Source: Tulasnella sp. 424
Taxonomy: Eukaryota > Basidiomycota > Agaricomycetes > Cantharellales > Tulasnellaceae
Assembly: GCA_019633425.1 (NCBI GenBank)
Contig: WSUB01000056.1
Coordinates: 164,376-228,375, forward strand
Reading direction: 5' to 3'
DNA: 64,000 nucleotides
Shown here: in pieces, positions 11,060 to 22,209 of the stretch
Numbering within the stretch: the first letter of the stretch is position 1
How the letters are laid out: every line of letters starts with the position of its first letter
Made by a program: the position numbers and the translations under genes
Notes under the pieces: generated by a model
Databases searched by the model: none
What the model saw: the letters and a program-made list of their open reading frames with translations, nothing else
Told to the model about the DNA's origin: nothing

Positions 11060-11665
11060 GTTACGCACTTGCCGGGCCGACGGGCCGCGTGGTTCCGGCT
11101 CGAGGCAGAATCCCGCCGACTCCCTGCGGCTACGGTAGTGCAAACGCGTATATATACCATTTGCCACGATCGACCGGGTAACTATTCTAGGCTCAGAATC
11201 TCCTTTGAAGATCTCTTCGAACGCAGTCGTTGCGATGCAATTATGTACAAACCTGAAACCTCCTCGGTTCGCTGGGATTGGGCGTCCACTCGCCTCGAAG
11301 ATAAAACCTTTGAGAATTTTCGTGACCCTCGTCTCCAAATACCTCATTATCTAGTTCTTAAGGGGAAAATTATGGTTTATTTGGGCCCAAGTCGCATTTC
11401 CCAAACGTCCGCTACTCAACGACTCCAAATCCCCATGAGGGACCGGTTTCGCTCTGCATGCGAATTCGTGCGCATTGCTGCTACGAAATACCTGGGATAC
11501 CTTCACAAAAGATCCGAAGAGTGGTCGAAGTTGTGGAACGAACATGGCAATGAACAGTGGCAGATGACTCTTCTCGTCAATGTGGTGCCGGTGACGTTCA
11601 TGTCGTATTCCAGGAAGGCGCAGTGCATAAAATGTTGTCGGAACACGCTTAGATCACATGCATGA
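11060..11665 (+). repeat. Array spacer block, copy 1 (unclassified repeat)
   Basis: This block is clearly similar to 15190-15800 and more distantly to 22560-23330. It always sits between the kinase-like fragment and the link sequence. In this copy it is open for 198 codons, but copy 2 has several stops in the same frame and conservation is not codon-like. I therefore treat it as non-coding repeat. No known domain or transposon feature was recognised. Confidence 0.45.
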
Positions 11666-11667
11666 TA

Positions 11668-11945
11668 CTTCAATATTCAATCAAGCTAGAATCAGGAACT
11701 GCTGTGTACGCTTTTACAATTGTCCGAGGGCATTCATTCGGTGTCCGTCAAGATCAAACGCATTTGCATTGCAATCGGCTCGCTCGGGTCGACTTTAGAT
11801 CACAAGAACACGACTCACTACATTACGCGGGATGAATGGGGTCGAGCGCGCCATATAAGCCATGCCATCGGTATTTGGAGAGAAGTTTGAACTGGTTTTC
11901 GGGGGGCGCTTGGAATCGATGGGTGGCCCGTCGTCTGTGTAACGG
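11668..11945. repeat. Link repeat preceding methyltransferase copy D
   Basis: About 270 bases, nearly the same as 15986-16262 and diverged at 18686-18960; it joins one repeat unit to the next in the right half of the array. Units A-C use a different border, the helicase 3'-end relic. A shorter match ends the array at about 23300-23372. No reading frame is conserved. Confidence 0.55.
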
Positions 11946-11968
11946 TTTGGGAAGACAGTACCAATATA

Positions 11969-13999
11969 TTATGACGGCTGAGAAGGCTGTTGTCTTTGTT
12001 GCACAAGCCTTCTCCTTGGAGATTCTGGCTCAGTCCGGACAGTCTCCAATCGCGGTTGCCAAGGCAAGTCGTTCCGTATGGCGACAGTGTACTGCCAGTC
12101 CGTGTGTCCGTGCAAGGTGAGATCTCTGACTTCGGCTATTGACCGCTGTGAGAAGGGTTCGGTTAATATTCGAACTGTTCTGAAGAGAGCTCTAATATAC
12201 TTACATCAATCCACATGTCGACGTCTGCTTCTTGGTGGCCCTGCGAGAGCAGGAGTGGCTTGTGCGCATGCAAAGCCCGAACCTCTGCGTCTCGCATCAG
12301 ATTGGCAGTATGCACCTCTCTTTCACTCATATCTAACCCGAGTGNNNNNNNNNNNNNNNNNNNNNNNNNNNNNNNNNNNNNNNNNNNNNNNNNNNNNNNN
12401 NNNNNNNNNNNNNNNNNNNNNNNNNNNNNNNNNNNNNNNNNGCATGCAAAGCCCGAACCTCTGCGTCTCGCATCAGATTGGCAGTATGCACCTCTCTTTC
12501 ACTCATATCTAACCCGAGTGGTCTGCTTAGCGCCTCATCAATCACGGATTCTCTCAATGCTCACTTGGTTTCCAAGGCCCGATTGGAATGAAGTAGTCCT
12601 GGCGGCTGACATGTTCAAAATTTGGGTTTTCTCGTAGCCAACTGATAGGGCGTTTCTCAGTGTGGCCGCAGAGTAGCGGAATACGGAGGAGATAAAACGT
12701 ACTCGTCCCAGTACATGGGATGGTCTGGGGCGGGGTTTTCTTTGCTATGATAAGCTTCGTAGACGGCCGCCCATGTATGCTGTACCCACGAAAACCTGCA
12801 TGACGGTCAGATCAAGGAACACAAGACCACGGCGAGGCGAACGGTCTTACCCAGGTTGCCCTGGATCCGTCACAGGAAGGGGATTGAGATCGGCGTCGTG
12901 CTTTTGCTACGAAAAGACAGGTCAGTGTGCTTATCCTCCAGCGAACCTTAGGGCAGAGATGACTAACGATAGACCCGTTCGCGATGATCAAGATGCCACC
13001 TGGGCGCAGTGTCCTCGCAATCTCATAGAACCACCCGTTTAGGTCGTTGAGACCGCTGTCCGCCGAACGCATGTGGACGAGGTCGAAGCATTTCTCGAAA
13101 TGGTCCAAGGGGAGGTTTGCGTCGTCGACTTCGAAGCGGCAGTTGGCTGGGATCTCTTCCTGTGTGACAAGTACAGGCGGGACTAGGTCAAGTCCCACCA
13201 CTTCGGCATGGGAAAAATCTCTTGCCATGTCCAGAGCCCTGGATGAAGTATTGTGACTTCGGGTAAAATAATGTGCCGAAAATGCGGAGAACGCACCATC
13301 TGCCGGAGCCCGTTCCTACGTCAAGAATGCCCGGTGGCGGATCTTTGGGACGGAGAACACGTTCAACGAGCTCCTTTTCTGGGTACAGGCCGTCCAGGTA
13401 CAGGAGGTGTAGCAAGTGCTGCCTGTCCAACCGTGAATGTTCATCTCCATCCGCAGGCATACTAAGAGTCGTCTGTCAGGCTGATACGTCTCCCTCCCGT
13501 CATCTGACAAAGCTTACAGGTATTTATCCTGATCGCTAAACGTCCTCCCGTAGAAATCTTTGTACTGAATAGCCCCCGAAATTGAGTTCAGCTTGTCTTT
13601 GGTATGTGCAAAGAATGCATACCAAGATCCGCTCGTCTTAAGGTTGAGATGTCCCATTTCAGGACGAGTAGAAAAGGTCAGTCAAGGCTTATCCACCGTA
13701 CTGCGATGGTCAAAGGAACATCACCTACTTTCAGTACCATAGCTGACCACCGAAGGTTGGCCTGACTGCGCGTCGTCCATCAATAATCGCCGTCGACTGA
13801 GATCTCGAACAGAAACTGAGTCTTCTGGATAAATGTCCGAAACAGACCCAATGCCACTTCTTATGCTGACATCGTCGGCCGGCTGCCCAGCGTATTCGGC
13901 GGTTGCTCCCATCACCATCAGTGCATCGCCGTCGTTGTCACCTGTCTCAGATGCCGAGGTCAATTCAGTTGGATGTCGAATGATGTTTACTGGTAGCAT
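11969..13999 (-). pseudogene. Methyltransferase tandem copy D, frameshifted and interrupted by an assembly gap
   Basis: It keeps the ATG at 13999 (MLPV) and all splice positions of copy B; the stop is at 11969. Exons 3-7 and 9 are open, with ILDVGTGSGRW, VVGLDLVPP and NCRFEVDDAN present. An extra base in exon 2 at about 13676-13677 (AGG where copies A and B have AG) shifts the frame to a TGA within ten codons. Exon 8 contains a 97-base run of N with duplicated flanks, so its sequence is unreliable and whole units may be collapsed there. Read as a pseudogene, with the reservation that this locus is badly assembled. Confidence 0.65.
12266..12520. other. Assembly gap (N 12345-12441) with identical 79-base flanks
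   Basis: Bases 12266-12344 and 12442-12520 are identical, both belonging to exon 8 of the methyltransferase, and are separated by 97 N. This is typical of a scaffold join inside a tandem repeat. The true distance, and the number of methyltransferase copies between the flanks, is unknown. Confidence 0.9.
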
Positions 14000-14135
14000 G
14001 GGGACCGCACAACGGTGGTAGGTGAAGATGAGATTGGGGCAAAAGGCGAAAAGAGACTGTCGGTCATGGAGTCGGATTTCAGGTAGAAAGTAGCTTGCTC
14101 ACATGTACTGCACGTTCTTCGCTAGAGTAGAGATG

Positions 14136-14170
14136 TTAAACATAGAAAGAAAGAAGAGAAAAGGGAACAG
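14136..14170 (-). promoter_or_regulatory. Pyrimidine-rich tract upstream of copy D
   Basis: A/G-rich on the + strand, C/T-rich on the coding strand, about 140-170 bases upstream of the ATG at 13999; positionally equivalent to the other copies. 14000-14790 holds only repeat spacer. Confidence 0.35.
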
Positions 14171-14794
14171 GGAAGCGGTTCGCGGCCTTGAAGCATGGTA
14201 GATAATAAAGAAACCGTTAAGTTTCGAGAGGGGTTCTTGGGAAAGGGTATCACATTCGCCTGCTCCTGTCCCGGGGGTCTAAGGCACCATTTCATTCCTG
14301 GTATCGCTCCAGATCCGACAACGGAGAAATATCGGCGCTGTTGGATGCCGAGCCTTCCAAGCGCAGGTTTCTTAACTGTACCATGGACATGACAAATTTC
14401 AGTCGAAGGGCGGCAGGACAAGAACGAATAGCCACTGCTGAAGGTCTCCTATACAAAAACCTGTACCTTCTGATTCAACGACACCGCGAGATTAACGCAT
14501 GGCCTGCTCGGGGGCAAGTCGTTGGGGTATGGACTGTTTGACAAAGCGCGCGGCGGAAATAAGCTCGCACGACGCACATTTACGTAACACCATCCCCGCT
14601 GCTTCGACTCCGCTCCCCGAATCACGACTTTTCAGAAGAACCTCCAAGGTTTCAGCCTGTTTTAGCAAGTCTTCGAGGGTAAACGGATGGGCGATTCCTT
14701 CAACACCTCATTCGTCGACTTTCTAATCTGGTCTCACGTTGCAAGCACCGAGGGGTCTACCAGTCTGGGACTTGAAGAGTTTCTATTCCAGGAT

Positions 14795-15155
14795 GTTATG
14801 GACAAACCCCATTTTGATTCACCGGTCTAGCGACGCTAGTCGTTGCAACGTAGCCGATTCCAATCCCCTCTGCATTCCGATAAACCACGGGTGTTGATTG
14901 ATGCTGAAGCGTTCCGGCCAACAGAGTCATATGATCATTGTCCGACGGACGTTTTCGGTGATCGAGAGTGTTTATCGCAAAATGATTGGACCGTGTTGGC
15001 TCGCAAAAGATCTATGCACTAGCCTATCTTGTTACACCGAGGGCTGGACTCCGCTTACGCTCTGCCCAACCTCGCGAGATCTATAATTAACGCGCCAACG
15101 CAAACCGGAGAAGCGATCATCAACCCCCGATGTCGAGAAGCACCTCCAAAAATAA
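14795..15155 (+). pseudogene. Protein-kinase-like fragment, repeat unit D (reaches the C-terminus)
   Basis: The fragment carries the MDKPILIHRSSDAS start, the tyrosine-aspartate block and, in shifted frames, an end reading TPDVEKHLQ. That end matches TIHDVEKHLQSL at the C-terminus of the kinase-like copy near 24.8 kb. At least two frame changes and a deletion around the IDADA block are needed to read through. It confirms that the fragments in units A-C are truncated pieces of the same gene. Confidence 0.55.
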
Positions 15156-15189
15156 ATTGAAACAATCCCGCACGTGAAAATGGACAACT

Positions 15190-15985
15190 ACGTATAGCGG
15201 CGGGCTCGAGTCGTTGCAGGAGCCACGGGACCGCTAAGGCTCGTGGTTCCGGTTTTGAGGAAGCATCCCAGACTCTCTGCAGCTAGTGCAAACGGGTTTG
15301 CCATTCGCCCCGAACTCCCGGGTGACTCTTCACAGTCCCAAATCTCCTTTAAAGAGCTCTTCGAACGCAGTTGTTGCGAGAGCGATTATGCAATTATGTA
15401 AAAACCTGAAACATCCCCTCGGTCCGCTGGGGTTGCGGGTGCGATCGCCTCTTTGAGCATCTTCGTGACCTTTGTGTCCAAATACTTCATTATTTAGTTC
15501 TTAAGGGGAAAGTCTGGGTTTCATCTTGCCCAATCCGCAAATCCCCAAGGTCCGCTGCTCAGCGACCCCAAATCCCGATGCTGGACCGGTTTCGCTCTCC
15601 ATGCGAATTCGTGCGAAGTGCTATTCCGAAATACCTGGGATGCCTTCACAAAAGATCCGAAGAGTGGTCGAAGTTGTGGAACGAACATGGTAATGAACAG
15701 TGGCAGATGGCTCTTCTCGTCAATGTGGTGCCAGTGACGTTCATGTCGTAGTCCAAGAAGGCGCAGTGCATAAAATGTTGTCGGAACACGCTTATACTAC
15801 ATGCATGATGAACTTGTACTGAGACAATATATATCTACTTGTCTTCGTTAGACGACAGGCACTCCAAATCTTACCAAAGACACTGAGGGGACTCGGATGA
15901 TTTAGCACCGTCTTGTCTCCGTGAATATTGTCTCGCCTTGACAGCTGCTTGTGGTAAGTCAGTTAGAGATGAGTAATTCTGATTC
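15190..15985. repeat. Array spacer block, copy 2
   Basis: Similar to 11060-11665 over most of its length and to the distal part of 22560-23330. Stops occur in every frame, including a TAA where copy 1 is open, so it is not protein-coding. It continues past the end of copy 1 into about 190 bases shared with the F-unit block, ending near a CCTTGACAGCTGCT stretch. Confidence 0.45.
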
Positions 15986-16262
15986 TTCAATATTCAATCA
16001 AGCTAGAATCAGGAACTGCTGTGTACGCTTTTACAATTGTCTGAGGGCATTCATTCGGTGACCGTCAAGATCAAACGCATTTGCATTGCAATCGGCTCGC
16101 TCTGGTCGACTTTAGATCACAAGAACACGACTCACTACATTACCGGGATGAATGGAGTCGAACTCGCCATACAGGCCATGCCACCGGTATTTGGAGAGAG
16201 GTTGGAACTGGTTTTCATGGGGCGCCTGGAGTCGATAGATGGCGCGTCGTCCGCGTAACGGT
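15986..16262. repeat. Link repeat preceding methyltransferase copy E
   Basis: Second, nearly identical occurrence of the link at 11668-11945. The high similarity of these two copies suggests that units C/D and D/E were joined by a recent duplication. Confidence 0.55.
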
Positions 16263-16284
16263 TTGGGAAGACATTACCAGTGCA

Positions 16285-18046
16285 TTATGACTGCGATGGT
16301 CGTTGTCTTTGTTGCACCGACCTTCTCCTTGGAGATTCTGGCTCAGTCCGGACAGTCTCCAATCGCGGTTGCCAAGGTAAGTCGTTCCGTACGACGACAG
16401 TGTACTGCCAGTCTGTGTGCACGTGCAAGGTGAGATCTCTGACTTCGGCTATTGACCGCTGTGAGAAGGGTTCGGTTATTCGAACTGTTCTGAGGAGAAC
16501 CGGAGTCGACTTACTTCAATCCACATGTCGACGTCTGCTTCTTGGTGGCCTTGCGAGAGCAGGAGTGGCTTGTACGCATGCAAAGCCCGAACCTCGGCGT
16601 CTCGCATCAGATTGGCAGTATGCACCTCTCTATCACTCATATCTAGCCCGAGTGGTCCACTTAGCGTCTCACCAACCACGGATTCTCTCAATGCTCACTT
16701 GGCTTCCAAGGCCCGATTGGAACGAAGTAGTCCTGGCGGCAGACATACTCAAAATTTGGGTTTTCTCGTAGCCAACTGAAAGGGAGTTTCTTAGTGTAGT
16801 CGCAGAGTAGCGAAATACGGAGGAGGTAAACGTACTCGTCCCAGTACATGGGATGGTCTGGGGAGTAGTTTTCTCTGATATGATACGACTCGTAGACGGC
16901 CGCCCATGTATGTTGTACCCACGAAAATCTGCATGACGGTCAGATCAAGGAACACAAGACCACGGCGAGGCGAACGGTCTCACCCAGGTTGCCCTGGATC
17001 CGTCACAGGAAGGGGATTGAGATTGACGTCGTGCTTTTGCTACGAAAAGACAGGTCAGTGCACTTGTCCTCCAGCGAACCCTAGGGTAGATATGACTAAC
17101 CATAGACCCATTTGCGATGATCAAGATGCCACCTGGACGCAGTGTCCTCGCAATCTCATAGAACCAGCCGTTGAGGTCGTTGAGACCGCCATTCGCCGAA
17201 CGCGCGTGGACGAGGTCGAAACATTTCTCGAAATGGTCCAAGGGGAGGTTTGCGTCGTCGACTTCGAAGCGGCAGTTGGCTGGGATCTCTTCTTCCGTGA
17301 CAAGTACAGGCGGGACGAGGTCAAGTCCTACTACTTCGGCATAAGGAAATTTTTTTGCCATGTCGAGAGCCCTGGATGAATAAGTGTGGCTTCGGGTGAA
17401 ACAGTGTCCTGAAAATGAATGCGGAGAACGCACCATCTGCCGGAGCCCGTTCCTACGTCAAGAACGCCCGGTGGTGGATCTTTTGGACGGAGAACACGTT
17501 CAACGAGCTCCTTTTCTGGGTACAGGCCGTCCAGGTACAGGAGGTGTAGCAAGTGCTGCCTGTCCAACCGTGAATGTTCATCTCCATCCGCAGGCATACT
17601 ATGAGTCGTCTGTCAGCCTAATACCTACGTCTCCCTCCCGTCATCTGACGAAGCTTACAGGTATGTATCGTGATCGCTAAACGTCCTCCCATAGAAATCT
17701 TTGTACTGAATAGCCCTCGAAATTGAGTTCAGCTGGTCTTTTGTATGTGCGAAGAGTGCATACCAAGGCCCGCTCGTCTTAAGGTAGAGGTGAGTAGAAA
17801 AGTCAGTCAAGGCTCACCCACCGTACTATGACTCGGACAGTCAACGGAACGTCACCCACCTCCAGTACCAAAGCTGACGACGGATGGTTGGCCTGACTGC
17901 GCGTCGTCCATCAATCCCCTTCGACGGAAACCTTGAACGGAAACTGAGTCTTCGGGATAAATGTCCGAGACAGACCCAATCATGCCACTTCTTATGCTGA
18001 CATCATCGGCCGGCTGCCGAGCGTATTCGGCGGTTGCTCCCATCAT
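16285..18046 (-). CDS. Class I SAM-dependent methyltransferase, tandem copy E
   Basis: All nine exons are open with splice sites in the same places as copy B; the stop is at 16285. Changes are in frame: 15 bases lost in exon 2, which removes the Arg-Pro-Glu-Met-Gly stretch before His-Leu-Tyr-Leu-Lys, and an extra Met in the IRSG(M)IGSVSD block of exon 1. SAM motif I reads VLDVGTGSGRW. Exon 6 differs from the other copies (WVQHTWAAVYESYH), so this copy has also diverged by substitution. The ancestral start is lost: the frame upstream of the aligned position reaches a TGA without an ATG. I therefore place the start at the ATG at 18046, about 26 residues further in, within a region that looks disordered. 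An active enzyme is plausible. Confidence 0.72.
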
Positions 18047-18233
18047 CAGTGCATCTTCGTTGTCACGTGCCCCAGATGCCGAGGCCGATTCAGTTGGATG
18101 CCGAATGATGACTGCGGACAGCACAACGGTGTGTGAAGGTCAGATAAGGCAACAAGAGTTTGTTAGAGCGGATTCTGGGTAGAAAGTGGCTTGCTCACGT
18201 GTATTGTACGCTCTTCACTAGAGCAGCGGTGTT

Positions 18234-18266
18234 AAAAAAAAAGGAAGAAAGAAGAGAAAAAGGGAT
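18234..18266 (-). promoter_or_regulatory. Pyrimidine-rich tract upstream of copy E
   Basis: A/G run on the + strand, C/T on the coding strand, in the same relative place as in the other units. The spacer that follows lacks the kinase-like fragment and passes directly into the link repeat near 18686, so this unit is shortened. Confidence 0.35.
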
Positions 18267-18685
18267 AGGGGAGCGATTTGCGGTCTTGGGAATGGAAGAG
18301 AGAGAGAGAACGTTAAATTTAGAGGGGCCTCGAGGTTTACATTGTCCCTCCTGTACCGGGGGTCTAAGGCACAATTTCATTCCCGGTTATCTCCGGATAC
18401 GACAGCGTCGACGTCGTTGGATGCCGAGCCTTCCAGGAGTTGTACCATGATGGACATGACAAATTTCAGTCGAAGGCATGCAAGCCAATGTCGAATAGGC
18501 ACCACTCAGGGCTTCCTATGCTAAAACCTGTACATTCTCATTCAACGATACTAGGGGATTGGTCCCGAGTCGTAACCAGCGCGTGGGGTCGTACATTTAC
18601 GTAACGCCTCTCCAATTCCGCTCTTTCGGATCACGATTTCTGGTGAACGTCCAAGTTTCACGCAAGGGAGAAATCGGTCAGAACT

Positions 18686-18960
18686 GGGTAATTCTGATAC
18701 TTCAATATTAAGACAACGTGGGATCAGGAATTGGCGTGTACGCTTCTACGATTGTCTGGGGACGTTCATTCGGTGTAGCTCGTTTGTCCGTCGAGATCAA
18801 AAGCATTTCTGGAAACATGCATTTCAATCGGCTCGCTCGAGGCGACCTTAGATCACCAGAACACAACTCACTAAATTACGTGCTCGAGCTCGCCATATGA
18901 GCCTTGCATATCGGCATTTGGAGAGAAGTTTGAACCGGTTTTCGCCGGGGCGGCTGGAAC
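18686..18960. repeat. Link repeat, diverged copy at the unit E/F border
   Basis: Recognisable but more diverged match to 11668-11945 and 15986-16262. From 18961 to 19551 the sequence is unique to unit F. It contains a 123-codon + strand frame (18897-19268) that I do not recognise and do not call as a gene. Confidence 0.45.
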
Positions 18961-19551
18961 AGCCATTGGTTCCCGATCGGCCGCGTCGTCGCACAAGAAC
19001 TCCGGATAGAGGTAGCAACCTCAATTTCCTTCGGAGAAGAGGCCTCCGGTCATTTCCCTATAGTTGTTTTTGTCATTCGAGTAACCGTAAGCGAGACTTT
19101 CTGCTTGTCACCAAGGGCCCTCGCGAATGGAAATCGGCCGGCGCCCAGGACCATTACGAACGCTCTTTCGCAGCTACACATGCAGCAAAAACCGAAACCC
19201 CAAATGGAGCTCTGCATGTGCTCAACATTAACGATAGGTTCTTTGACTCAAGCGGCTCCCTTGGCTGATCTGTCGCAACTGTTCTGCTTTCGGGATCAGG
19301 CCCCGTTCTCGAGTTGTAGGCGTAGCTTTGATCCTCTTCCCCGTCTCTATCTCGAATCGATAGTTTTACGTGGTTTATAATTATTTTAACTAGAGCTATG
19401 AACTAATCTGAGCAAGTTCCTCAGTATATCATGGATGGTACAGCCAGTAGCAGTGAGGGTCCGAAGCCTTCTCAATCCATTATTAGCACGGGGATAGCCG
19501 GCACTCTGAGGAGCTACACGCAGCAACCATCGCCCCGCAACTGTTCTACAG

Positions 19552-21393
19552 CTACGGCTGTGGCGGCATCTCCCGCACCCATCGTTTTCTCCGCTGTTCA
19601 GGCTGGGGAACTTCCGGTCGGGGCTGCCACGGGCGATCAAGGCGAACAGCAATAGTATACTCCCAGTCCGTGTGCCCATGCAGGGTAAGATCCCGAAGCT
19701 CGGTTATGGAACGCTACGTTGGGTGTGTTAGCGGGCCATTCTGTATGGTGCGTTAGAATTGAGGTGGGCTGACTAACCTCGATCCACATGTCAACATCCG
19801 CCTCTTGATGGCCTTGCGAGAGCATCAATGGCTTGTGCGCATGCAAAACTCGAATTTGGGCCTCTCGCATCAAATTGGAAACTTGCACCTCTCTATCAGT
19901 CATATCTAACCCGAGTGGTCCGCTTAGCTTCAAATCCCCCAATGAACTCTTTCTCAAAGCTCACTTGGCTTCCAAGGCCCGATTGGAATGAAGTAATCCT
20001 GGCGACAGACATGTGCAAAATTTGGATTTTGCCGTAGCCAACTGAAAGGGGTTTCTCAGTGTGGGAGGAGAGTAGTGAAAGAGATAAGACATACTCGTCC
20101 CAGTACATGGAGTTGTCCGGGGCGTAGTTTTCTTTGTTGTGATAAGCTTCGTAGATGAACCCCCATGTATACTGTAACCACGAAAACCTGCACGTCGGTC
20201 AGATCAAGATATCAAAAGACCGGAGCGAAACGGAACGGCCTTACCCGGGTTGCCCTGGATACGTCACAGGAAGGGGGTTGAGATTAGCGTCGTAAATTTG
20301 CTATGAAGAGACGGGTGAGTGAACTAATCCTTTAGCGAGCCGTTGGGCAGAGATTACTAACGATACACCCATTGATGACAATTAAGATGCCACCTGGACG
20401 CATTGTCTTCGCAATCTCATAGAACCACCCGTTCACGTCGTTGAGACCGCCGTCCGCACATCGCACGTGAACGAGGTCAAAGCATCCCTCGAAATGGTCG
20501 AGGGTGAGGTTTGCGTCGTCGATTTCGAAGCGGCAGTTGAATGGAATCTCATCTTCTGCGATAAGCACAGGCGGGACGAGGTCGAGTCCCACCACATCGG
20601 CGTGGGGAAATCTCTTTGCCATATCGACAGCCCTGAAGACGAAGTATCGTGACTTTGGATGAAATAATGGTCTGAAAACGCGAAGAACGCACCATCTCCC
20701 GGAGCCCGTTCCTACGTCAAGAATGCCTGGTGGCGGATCTTTGGGAAGGAGAGCACGTTCAACGAACTCCTTTTCTGGGTACAAGTCGTCCAGGTACAGA
20801 AGGTGTAGCAAGTGCTGCCTGTCCAACCGGGAATGTTCATCTCCGTCCACAGGCATACTATGAGTCGTCTGTCAGCTTGATACTTTTCCCTCCTCTCATC
20901 TGATAAGACCTACGGATATATATCGTGGTCGCTAAATGTCCGCCCGTAGAAATCTTTGTACTGGATGGACCTCAATGTTGAGTTCAGTTGGTCTTTTGTA
21001 CGTGCGAAGAACGCATACCAATTTCTGTTCGTCTTAAAATGGAGATGTCCCGTTCCAGGACGAGAGAAAAAGTCAGTCAAGGCTTATCCACCGGATTACG
21101 GAATGTCACCGACCTTCCGTAGCAAAGCTGACGACCGAAGGTTGGCCTGACTGCCCATCATCCATCCAATGCTGGGTTTTTCGCCGTCGATAGTAATCTC
21201 GAACAGAAATTGAGTCTTCAGGATAAATTTCTGAGACAGTCCCAATGCCACTTCTGATGCTGACATCGTCGGCCTGCTGCCGAGCGCACTCGGCAGCTTC
21301 CTCCATCACCATCAGTGCATCACCGTCGTTGTCACCTTCCGCAGATGCCGAGATAAATTCAGTTGAATGCTGTATGATGAATTCTGGTAGCAT
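19552..21393 (-). CDS. Class I SAM-dependent methyltransferase, tandem copy F (complete, most diverged)
   Basis: Exons: 21393-21114, 21082-20914, 20857-20693, 20632-20362, 20300-20245, 20187-20095, 20041-19965, 19905-19778, 19713-19552. They sum to 1401 bases (466 aa plus stop) and all phases close. The ATG at 21393 begins MLPEF. Motifs: GDEHSRLDRQH, ILDVGTGSGRW, VVGLDLVPP, NCRFEIDDAN, FDLVHVRCADGG and MRPGGILIVING; then WLQYTWGFIYEAYH and DYFIPIGPW. It differs from A-E by many substitutions, a different last intron acceptor (TAG before CGTTCC) and a different C-terminal tail (KRWVREMPPQP). Its divergence while staying open suggests selection. It is the best candidate for the founding copy and the most likely functional one. 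Confidence 0.85.
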
Positions 21394-21536
21394 GCAGAAA
21401 GCGAGATGGTTGTGTGGTTTGTGAAAGTGAGATTGCGGCAAACGACGCCAAGAGATTGTCAGTCACGGGGTCAGGTCCCCGATAAGAAGTGGTTTGCTCA
21501 CATGTACTGTGCGTTCTTGACTAGATTAGAGGTGCC

Positions 21537-21556
21537 GAAAAAGAGAAGAAAAGGTA
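21537..21556 (-). promoter_or_regulatory. Pyrimidine-rich tract upstream of copy F
   Basis: Short A/G run on the + strand about 145-165 bases upstream of the ATG at 21393. It is the weakest of the six tracts but in the conserved position. The spacer to about 22200 has no gene. Confidence 0.3.
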
Positions 21557-22209
21557 TACAGTATGATCAGAAAGCAGTTTGGAGTCGTGAATGATGGAGG
21601 AGAGAGAAAATGCTGGATTGTGAAAGGGGGAAAGGGGATTACGTTCGCTTGTCCCTGCGCCCCCAGGGTGACCGATCAGCGAGGCACCTTTTCATTCCCG
21701 ATTTATCCACTCTGTGATTCCGGATCAGACGGCGGAAATAAAATTCAACGTCATTGGATGCCGAAGACCTTCCCTACACTCACCGAGCCTCCTGAGCGCC
21801 CCGTTCCCTTTTTTTTTCCTTTGGAAGAGACGGGTCGTAACCAAGGCAAGTGTACCTGGCACATGACGAATTTGGTGTCGAACGCAGGCAGGATGGGAAC
21901 GAATGGTCACAGCTGAAGGTCTCCTCTACCCAAAATAGCACATTTTGATTCGGCGATACCAGAGGACCCAGCGCGGCCTGCTTCAAGTTCGGTGGTTGAT
22001 GCGTGGACTGTTGGCCAACAGCGCGTGGGCGGTGGCGGAGTTAAGCTCGCACGTTTACGTAACTCCGTCCCGAAGTCGCTTCATCATGCTCCGGCTCTGC
22101 TTTTCCGATGCCAAGGTAAACTCCAAGGTTTCTGCAAGTCTTCGACGACAAACAGGTGCGCAATTCCTTCAAGAGTTCACCCGTCCCCTTACCGACTTCC
22201 GGATCCGGG

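Noticed and set aside
11069..11665. 198-codon + strand frame in the spacer block
   Set aside because: The homologous block at 15190-15800 has several stops in the same frame and the differences are not codon-like.
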